From JAFLBB01 sp040007195 (GTDB lineage Bacteria; Acidobacteriota; Terriglobia; Bryobacterales; Bryobacteraceae): DNA of 10,375 bases. The DNA lies in assembly GCA_040007195.1 (NCBI GenBank), contig JBDTVQ010000248.1, positions 1 through 10,375 on the forward strand, given 5' to 3'. Each line of letters begins with the position of its first letter. The first letter of the stretch is position 1. Below, one piece after another: positions 5,296 through 10,375 of this stretch. The notes beneath the pieces were generated by a model that ran no database searches, was not told the origin of the DNA, and saw nothing but the letters and a program-made list of their open reading frames with translations. A program made the translations under genes and the position numbers.

Positions 5296-7278
5296 TCAGT
5301 TAGAGGCAGGCTGGAGGATGCCCATCTTTTCGGCGATCCGGCGGGCTCGGGGCTCGTTCTGAAGAGGACGAAGGCGGGCTTCGACCATCAAATAGACAGT
5401 GCTGGGGTCTTTCCGCTCGAATGCACGCTCGAGCCAGTCAAGCGCCTTCGCCTTTTCTCCCATTCCGCAGTAGACGAGGGCAACGCTATACTCGCGCACC
5501 AGGCCTTTGGCGATGGCCTGCTCCAGTTCGCGCGCCACTTCCGCCGCTTCGGCACGCCTGCCCATAACGCCCAGGAGATTTCCCAGTGCGGGAAGGGCGC
5601 GGGTGTCGTGTGGGCGTCGCGTGAGGATGTCGCGTAGAACCGCTTCGGCTTCGGCGTATTTCCCCTGGCCTTGCAGGATGAGGGCTTTCAGCCAGTGGGC
5701 TTCTTCCATTCGAGGAGTGGCGGCGAGCGGAATTTTCAGCAGTTCGAGTGCCTGGTCCCAATCTTCTTGCGAGTAGAGCAAGACTGCCTTTTGCGTTCGT
5801 AGCCGGATCTCGTCGGGGGACATGGAGATTGCACGGTCGATTTCGGTCATGGCTTTGGCCGGTTGACCAAGGATGCGGAGAACGTCGCCGTAGACGCGCA
5901 TGAGGCGGGGGTCGCGGGGCTTGAGGTCGACGGCGCGGCGGAACGAGGCTTCGGCGCGGACGGGATCGAGGTCACGGTAGAGTTCGAGAGTGGCGATGCT
6001 GCCGTAGCCCTCGGCCGAAGTTTCGTCGGCTTCGATGGCCCGGCGCGATGCGGCCTTTCCTTTGTTGATGAACTCGCCGGTGCGGGCCGGATCGTAGTCG
6101 GCGCAAAGCTCGTAGGCATGTGCGAGGTAGACCCAGGCCTGTGTAAAGTCGGGCTTCTGCTGAACGGCAAGTTCGAGCTTGGCTACGGCCTGCTCCATGG
6201 AGGGCGGAATACCGCGCTCGGCCGACACTTGGCGAATGTCCTGCTTCATAAGTGCGCTTGCTTCGAGGAAGGCATCCAGCGCGGTGCCGCTAGGAGGCGT
6301 GCGGCCTTTCGAGCGCCACTCTGCCCGGCCGAGCGTGCGGGAGCGTATCTGTTCGACTACTTCGGAAGCGAGGGCGCGTTCCAGGTTGAGCGCATCCGTC
6401 GCGGGGCGCTCAAAGGTTTCTGCCCAGACGTGATAGCCATCACGAGCACTGATCAGCTGCATCGTGATGCGATAGCGCTGCCCCACGCGCCTCACGCTGC
6501 CTTCCAGGAAGTAGGCAACGCCGAGGTCGGTTCCCGCGCGAGACAGGTCGACCGCCTTTCCTTTGAAGGAGGACATGGTCGTGCGCGCGAGGACTTTGAG
6601 GTCGCCTGAAGTGGCGAGCCGTGCCGTGAGCTCTTCGGTCAAGCCGTCACAAAAGTCATCTTCGACCGGCTGGCCCGTCATATTCACTAGCGGCAGAACA
6701 GCGTAGGAGCCGGAGTCCACGGCGGGCTGGCGATGGAAGCTCCAATAGCCGATGCCGGCGGCCAACAGGATGGCGGCGGCCAACACCGGTTTCCAGGGGA
6801 ACGCCGGTGTGCGTGCGGTTGACGGAGGGGGGCCCGGCGACGGCGGAGTAGCCTGGACGGCAGCGCTGGGTTCGGCACCGGGGGTGAGAGGCTGAGTTTC
6901 AGGGGTTGGAATGGAGGGCTCAGGAGTCACCTCTACGATTCGCGGACGGTATGCGCCGCGGGGCAGATCGATTCGCAGGTCCGTTTCGCGCCCTGGACCC
7001 TCATAGTAGTCCCTCAGTTTTTTCCGAAGCCGGCTGGCCTCGACGCGAACGATGGAGTCCGACTGGGGATCGTATCCGGACCTCCTCTCGTAAACCTCCA
7101 TTGCGATTAAATATTCTTTAATCTCATCGCCTTTTCCGTTCAGAGTTTGAATTACGGTGTAACGCAAAAAGCCACTCAGCCGCGCTGATCCGGCAAAGGT
7201 TGGCGAGTCCAGAATCTGCGCCAAGTGAGCGCGAACCCGGTTGGAGAAGGCTTCGGAATATCCGGCGTCGTCGGCCAT
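5296..7278 (-). CDS. membrane-anchored FlgO/TolB-like domain protein with TPR repeats
   Basis: A 660-residue protein with four parts. Residues 1-116 form a conserved basic N-terminal domain, including DSIVRVEASRLRKKLRDYY (74-92) and DLPRGAYRP (104-112), seen in front of many acidobacterial FlgO/TPR proteins; it resembles a winged-helix regulatory domain, but DNA binding is not shown. A Pro/Thr/Ser-rich linker (117-160) leads to one membrane helix (about 164-180). Then follows a FlgO/TolB-like domain (191-292: YAVLPLVNMTG, DGLTEELTARLA, YFLEGSVRR, YRITMQLISARDGYHVWAETFER). The C-terminal half (about 363-620) holds helical TPR units such as AWVYLAHAYE and AEASFRRAVDLKPRD. The topology suggests a cytoplasmic N-terminus and a periplasmic sensor and TPR region, as in CadC-like one-component regulators (inference). 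Same strand as the five-gene run 171 bp downstream; divergent from the PilZ gene. The start ATG 7278 has only a distant GGAG. Confidence 0.86.
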   Translation of the reverse strand: MADDAGYSEAFSNRVRAHLAQILDSPTFAGSARLSGFLRYTVIQTLNGKGDEIKEYLIAMEVYERRSGYDPQSDSIVRVEASRLRKKLRDYYEGPGRETDLRIDLPRGAYRPRIVEVTPEPSIPTPETQPLTPGAEPSAAVQATPPSPGPPPSTARTPAFPWKPVLAAAILLAAGIGYWSFHRQPAVDSGSYAVLPLVNMTGQPVEDDFCDGLTEELTARLATSGDLKVLARTTMSSFKGKAVDLSRAGTDLGVAYFLEGSVRRVGQRYRITMQLISARDGYHVWAETFERPATDALNLERALASEVVEQIRSRTLGRAEWRSKGRTPPSGTALDAFLEASALMKQDIRQVSAERGIPPSMEQAVAKLELAVQQKPDFTQAWVYLAHAYELCADYDPARTGEFINKGKAASRRAIEADETSAEGYGSIATLELYRDLDPVRAEASFRRAVDLKPRDPRLMRVYGDVLRILGQPAKAMTEIDRAISMSPDEIRLRTQKAVLLYSQEDWDQALELLKIPLAATPRMEEAHWLKALILQGQGKYAEAEAVLRDILTRRPHDTRALPALGNLLGVMGRRAEAAEVARELEQAIAKGLVREYSVALVYCGMGEKAKALDWLERAFERKDPSTVYLMVEARLRPLQNEPRARRIAEKMGILQPASN

Positions 7279-7528
7279 CGTGATCGCTATATGATACTCC
7301 GCAATGGGTGTTACGAGGTTCGATCGAGGGCCGATCCGCCTTGTATTCGGCTTTCATTCGTACTTTTTTCTAAAAGTAACCAGAGTGCAAATGACCGCTG
7401 ACGGATATACCCGCAAACGAGTGTGTACGCCAAAATTGTTCTTAGTACCTTGTTTGCAAAGGCATACAGGTCGACGAATTAGGACTAACGTACCAGGACC
7501 TTAGTCCCGAGCGTAGGATGTTTAACTA
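7279..7528. other. AT-richer divergent intergenic spacer between the FlgO/TPR and PilZ genes
   Basis: About 250 bp without a credible gene, flanked by divergent genes and so expected to hold both promoters. Visible features are an inverted repeat TACTTTT-TTCT-AAAAGTA (7361-7378) and generally lower GC than the flanking genes. A minus-strand TATCAT (about 7291-7296) could be a -10 box for the FlgO/TPR gene, placing its start very near the ATG. For the PilZ side no hexamer pair stands out. The short ORF at 7304-7504 has no ribosome site or familiar motif and is not called. Confidence 0.6.
7361..7378. repeat. inverted repeat in the divergent spacer
   Basis: Perfect 7-base arms TACTTTT and AAAAGTA around the loop TTCT, in the AT-rich part of the spacer. 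It could be an operator shared by both divergent promoters. The arms are A/T runs, so chance pairing is easier than usual. Confidence 0.35.
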
Positions 7529-7564
7529 TTGACCCAATCAGCTGAAACCCTTAGATTTGATGTG

Positions 7565-7900
7565 ATGCAGGCTGAACAGCGAAAGTCCAAACGGTTTGAC
7601 CTACGGCTGCTGATCGAACTCGTTCGGACGGGAAGCGAGCCGATCAACCGCGTAACAGAGACCAGAAACGTCAGTTCGGGAGGTGTGCTTTTCGACTGCG
7701 AAAATCAACTTCCCGTGGGCGATCCCATCGAGTATTTCTTAACGCTTCCGACGAGCAGCAAGGACGGGAACAACGTCCGGCTGCATTGTATGGGAACCGT
7801 CATCCGGCTGGAATCCAGTCAAAAACGCAACCGTAAGGAAAAGCCCTTTCACATAGCCGCGACCCTGGAGCGGTACGAGTTCGTACGCTTCGGTCGCTAG
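7565..7900 (+). CDS. single-domain PilZ protein, probable c-di-GMP receptor
   Basis: A 111-residue soluble protein consisting of one PilZ domain. Both signature motifs of c-di-GMP binding are intact: RxxxR at residues 6-10 (QRKSKRFDL) and NxSxxG at 35-40 (NVSSGG), followed by the β-barrel strands VGDPIEYFLTLP and VRLHCMGTVIRLE. PilZ proteins with both motifs normally bind the second messenger and pass the signal to a partner through contact. The ATG at 7565 is chosen because the domain begins right after it, but no ribosome site is seen there; a TTG at 7529, 10 bases after AGGA (7515-7518), would add 12 residues and is a real alternative. The gene is divergent from the FlgO/TPR gene, and 64 bp separate it from the epimerase-like gene. 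The partner and process are unknown; control of exopolysaccharide or motility is usual for the family. Confidence 0.85.
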   Translation: MQAEQRKSKRFDLRLLIELVRTGSEPINRVTETRNVSSGGVLFDCENQLPVGDPIEYFLTLPTSSKDGNNVRLHCMGTVIRLESSQKRNRKEKPFHIAATLERYEFVRFGR

Positions 7901-7901
7901 C

Positions 7902-7922
7902 GGCAGAAAGATTCTTTCCGCC
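7902..7922 (+). repeat. imperfect hairpin after the PilZ gene
   Basis: GGC-A-GAAAG, loop ATT, CTTTC-C-GCC: a stem of 8 pairs with one mismatch, beginning 2 bases after the PilZ stop. No T-tract follows. It could be a weak terminator or an mRNA 3'-end stabiliser between the PilZ and epimerase-like genes. Confidence 0.35.
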
Positions 7923-7964
7923 ACACCGCCGGCTGCCCATAGCGGTACGATGTAAGGCACTGCT

Positions 7965-9014
7965 ATGTCGCAAATCAAAGGACCCGCACTTTTCCTCGCG
8001 CAGTTCATGGCCGACGAGGCCCCTTACAACTCTCTTCCCAACATCTCGGCATGGGCGAAGGGCCTGGGCTATCTGGGCGTGCAGTTGCCGTCTTGGGATG
8101 GCCGGATTATGGACGTCAAGAAGGCGGCCGAGTCCAAGGGCTACTGCGATGAGCTGAAGGGCAAGACCAATGGTCTGGCGATTACCGAGCTTGCATCCCA
8201 TCTACAAGGGCAACTCGTTGCTTCGCATCCGGCGTACGACACGCTGTTTGACGGCTTCGCGGCGCCCGAGGTGCAGGGGAATCCCAAAGCGCGCGCCGAA
8301 TGGGCCGTGCAGCAGATGCGGTATGTCATCCAGGCGACGGCGAATCTGGGGCTGACGGTGACGCCCTCGTTTTCCGGGGCGCTGATGTGGCCGTACATTT
8401 ACCCGTGGCCGCAGCGTCCGGCCGGACTAGTGGAAGAAGGCTTCCGCGAGCTGGCCGCGCGCTGGAAACCCATTCTCGATTTCGCAGATCAGCACGGCGT
8501 GGACATTGCCTATGAGCTGCATCCGGGCGAGGACTTGTATGACGGCGCGACGTTCGAGCAGTTTCTGGAAGCAACGGGCAATCATCCGCGCGTGGCAATC
8601 AACTACGATCCCTCGCACTTCGTGCTGCAGTGCCTGGACTATGTGGGCTTCATCGACATCTACGCCTCGCGGATCAAGGCGTTACATGTGAAGGATGCCG
8701 AGTTCCGGCCGTCGGCGAGATCGGGCGTGTATGGGGGTTACCTGGGGTGGAAGGATCGTCCGGGGCGGTTCCGTTCGCTCGGAGACGGCCAGGTGGACTT
8801 CAAGCAGGTGTTTTCGCGGCTGACAGCGGGCGGCTACGCCTCGTGGGCGGTGCTCGAGTGGGAGTGCTGCTACAAGGACAGCGTGCAAGGGGCGGCCGAA
8901 GGGGCGCCGTTTATCGCTTCGCATCTGATTGACGTGCCTACGCGAGCGTTCGACGACTTTGCGGGCGCGGCGACCGATACGAAGCGGAACCGCGGGCTGC
9001 TCGGCCTGTCGTAA
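7965..9014 (+). CDS. sugar phosphate isomerase/epimerase-like TIM-barrel protein
   Basis: A 349-residue cytoplasmic protein of the xylose isomerase-like TIM-barrel superfamily, which includes sugar epimerases, isomerases and endonuclease IV. Metal-site residues expected of the family are visible: E184 in AYELHPGED, D215 and H218 in NYDPSHF, H241 in ALHVKDAE, and E298 in VLEWEC. GDGQVDF (273-279) is the usual loop before the last strand pair. Early motifs are LGYLGVQLPSWD (34-45) and ITELASHLQGQLV (73-85). Length suits the larger members (about 330-360). There is no signal peptide. The ATG at 7965 has TAAGG (7953-7957) 7 bases ahead. The true substrate cannot be told from sequence; in this phylum such genes often serve breakdown of inositol or uncommon sugars. 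The next gene begins about 46 bp downstream on the same strand and may be co-transcribed. Confidence 0.88.
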   Translation: MSQIKGPALFLAQFMADEAPYNSLPNISAWAKGLGYLGVQLPSWDGRIMDVKKAAESKGYCDELKGKTNGLAITELASHLQGQLVASHPAYDTLFDGFAAPEVQGNPKARAEWAVQQMRYVIQATANLGLTVTPSFSGALMWPYIYPWPQRPAGLVEEGFRELAARWKPILDFADQHGVDIAYELHPGEDLYDGATFEQFLEATGNHPRVAINYDPSHFVLQCLDYVGFIDIYASRIKALHVKDAEFRPSARSGVYGGYLGWKDRPGRFRSLGDGQVDFKQVFSRLTAGGYASWAVLEWECCYKDSVQGAAEGAPFIASHLIDVPTRAFDDFAGAATDTKRNRGLLGLS

Positions 9015-9041
9015 TTCACCCATTCCGCGCTCAATCCGGCG

Positions 9042-9086
9042 TTCCGATTGCCGATAAGGGATGAGTCGGAATTGCAGAACTTCCGA
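9042..9086 (+). repeat. three-copy TTCCGA/TCGGAA repeat at the kinase start
   Basis: TTCCGA occurs at 9042-9047 and 9081-9086 (extended to TTCCGAT in both), and its reverse complement TCGGAA at 9066-9071. The middle copy can pair with either outer copy (loops of 18 and 9 bases), giving two exclusive RNA hairpins or a set of operator half-sites around the candidate start codons of the kinase gene. Confidence 0.4.
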
Positions 9087-10375
9087 TGGAATGCGGCACA
9101 TGCAGGACGGTTGGACAGCACCGGAGGGAATCGAAGCTTACCTCGGCAAGCCGATGATCGAAGAGACGTCGGTCGGCGTTGTGGTTACCGACGCCGCCGG
9201 TAGTATCCTCTGGGTCAACGCGGGGTTTACTCGTCTCACCGGCTATACGCAAGAAGAGGTGGCGGGCAGAAATCCACGGCTGCTGAAATCGGGGCTGACG
9301 CCGCCGGAGACCTACGTCGATCTTTGGCGGACAATCCATTCCGGGCGCCCATGGCTGGGGCACGTGATCAACAAGCGTAAAGACGGCAGCATTTACGTCG
9401 AGGAGATGAGCGTCATTCCGTTGTCGTCGCGGGAGGGCGGATTGACGCGGTTCGTCGCAATCAAACACGACATCACCGAGCGGCGGCGGATGGATACGCT
9501 GCACAGGCTGGTGTGGGAAGAGTCGACGGATGCGATGCGGCTGACAAACACCGACGGCATTGTGCTGCGTGTGAATGTGGCCTACTGCCAGTTGGTGGGA
9601 ATGGAGCGGAGCCATCTGGAAGGCCATCCCTTTTCAGTTGTGTACGCCACCGGCCACCAGGCGCATATCCTCGAACGATTCCGCGAACGGCATTCCGAAC
9701 ATGCCCTGGACCACATGCTGGAGCGTGAGTTGGTGTTGTGGGATGGATCGAAGCGGTGGCTCGAGGTGACCTCGAGCGTGCTGCACCTGGATGGGCAGGA
9801 GATGCTGCTGAGCCTGATGCGCGACATCACGGCGCGGAAGGTGGCCGAGGAGGAATTGATCCAGGCAAAGATGCACGCCGAGATGGCGAATCGGGCCAAG
9901 AGTGAGTTTCTTGCCAACATGAGCCATGAGATTCGCACGCCGATGAACGGCATTATGGGGATGCAATCGCTGGCGCTGGCCACGAACTTGAACGGCGAAC
10001 AGCGTGAGTTTCTGGAAACCGCGAATCTGTCGGCGATGAACCTGCTGGGGCTGCTGAGCGACATTCTGGATCTTTCGAAGATCGAGTCGGACAAGCTGGA
10101 GTTGGAGGCGCTTCCGTTTTCTTTGCCGAAGCTGATGCAGGAAGTGGTAACACTCCTTTCTCCTTCGGCACGGCAGAAAAATCTGGCGCTCAGCTGCGAC
10201 ATTGAGCCGGAGGTGCCGCAGTGGCTGAGAGGCGATCCGCTCCGCCTGCGCCAGATTTTGATCAACCTCTTGGGCAACGCCGTGAAGTTCACCGAGCGCG
10301 GCTCGGTGGCGATGCGGGTGAGTCCGATCTCGAATGCCGAGCGGTCGCTCGAGTTGGTGTTTCGCGTGAGCGACA
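9061..10375 (+). CDS. PAS-PAS sensor histidine kinase, 3' truncated by window edge
   Basis: The frame is open from the stop at 9055 to the window end, giving 438 residues. Counting from ATG 9061, a first PAS/PAC unit spans about 30-142 (VGVVVTDAAG, WVNAGFTRLTGYT, HVINKRKDGS, HDITERRR). A second spans about 148-260 (AMRLTNTDG, VNVAYCQLVGM, SLMRDITARK). Then come a short coiled stretch and a HisKA domain with the phospho-acceptor H289 in SHEIRTPMNG, and the beginning of the ATPase domain with DPLRLRQIL and the N-box NLLGNAVKFT (N406). The G-box and any receiver domain lie beyond the edge; this HisKA/N-box type is usually a hybrid kinase. No signal peptide or membrane helix is visible, so it should sense a cytoplasmic cue. 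ATG 9091 or 9100 (the latter 9 bases after GGA) are equally possible starts. It follows the epimerase-like gene closely. Confidence 0.92.
   Translation, partial: MSRNCRTSDGMRHMQDGWTAPEGIEAYLGKPMIEETSVGVVVTDAAGSILWVNAGFTRLTGYTQEEVAGRNPRLLKSGLTPPETYVDLWRTIHSGRPWLGHVINKRKDGSIYVEEMSVIPLSSREGGLTRFVAIKHDITERRRMDTLHRLVWEESTDAMRLTNTDGIVLRVNVAYCQLVGMERSHLEGHPFSVVYATGHQAHILERFRERHSEHALDHMLERELVLWDGSKRWLEVTSSVLHLDGQEMLLSLMRDITARKVAEEELIQAKMHAEMANRAKSEFLANMSHEIRTPMNGIMGMQSLALATNLNGEQREFLETANLSAMNLLGLLSDILDLSKIESDKLELEALPFSLPKLMQEVVTLLSPSARQKNLALSCDIEPEVPQWLRGDPLRLRQILINLLGNAVKFTERGSVAMRVSPISNAERSLELVFRVSD

Noticed and set aside
5863..6609. Plus-strand open frame of 248 codons
   Set aside because: Antisense shadow of the FlgO/TPR gene; no ribosome site, motif or sensible domain pattern.
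7304..7504. Plus-strand 66-codon frame in the divergent spacer
   Set aside because: No ribosome site, no recognisable motif, composition unlike the neighbouring genes; more likely promoter DNA.
7871..7950. 8-bp direct repeat CGGTACGA (7871-7878 and 7943-7950) and dyad GTACGA-GT-TCGTAC (7873-7886)
   Set aside because: One copy and the dyad are within the PilZ coding end, explained by the codons for RYEFVR; too short and isolated to claim a regulatory role.
9031..9627. Minus-strand 198-codon frame across the kinase start
   Set aside because: His/Pro/Arg-rich antisense reading of the first PAS domain; no support.
9582..10292. Minus-strand open frame of 236 codons
   Set aside because: Opposite to the histidine kinase, whose PAS, H-box and N-box motifs are plain; the antisense product is Ser/Arg/Ile-rich and motif-free.

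Overview
The window looks like chromosomal DNA of an acidobacterium of the Bryobacter/Solibacter type. The reasons are a high-GC sequence with long ORFs on both strands, a C-terminal fragment of the acidobacterial VWFA-related family at the left edge, a PEP-CTERM-tagged protein, a large membrane-anchored FlgO/TolB-like TPR protein with the N-terminal domain common in this phylum, and many Ala-rich signal peptides. This placement is from recognition of families, not from a search. No rRNA, tRNA, CRISPR array, insertion sequence or phage gene was seen.

Layout. 1-357 (+) is the tail of a VWFA-related protein. 368-757 (-) is a small SnoaL/NTF2-like protein, divergent from an exported SMP-30/gluconolactonase-like protein at 819-1817 (+). 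The latter overlaps tail-to-tail by 59 bp with a small PGPGW-type membrane protein at 1759-2046 (-). Next comes the most distinctive part, a five-gene minus-strand run read from 5124 down to 2135: a PEP-CTERM secreted repeat protein followed by four small secreted paralogues. Gaps are only 12 to 39 bp, each gene has a purine-rich Shine-Dalgarno site, and a rho-independent terminator lies at 2051-2087. The four paralogues fall into two subtypes in the order A2-B2-B1-A1. All share a mature N-terminus of the form QxxSxPVR, four aligned cysteines, a VPxGK-like motif and a C-terminal CxVxxxG motif. I do not recognise this family.

Upstream of the run, 5296-7278 (-) encodes the FlgO-like/TPR membrane protein. 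The 171 bp between it and the PEP-CTERM gene hold two perfect dyads (5261-5274 and 5167-5181) that could be regulatory. A 250 bp AT-richer divergent spacer separates it from a PilZ-domain protein (7565-7900, +) with intact c-di-GMP-binding motifs. This is followed by a sugar phosphate isomerase/epimerase-like TIM-barrel protein (7965-9014, +) and a PAS-PAS histidine kinase (from 9061, +) that runs off the right edge.

How they may work together (inference): the five-gene run is built as one secretion or cell-surface unit, with one exosortase-sorted repeat protein and four small disulfide-type exported proteins. The FlgO/TPR protein, the PilZ protein and the kinase are sensing or signalling genes nearby, but nothing in the sequence proves that they control the run.
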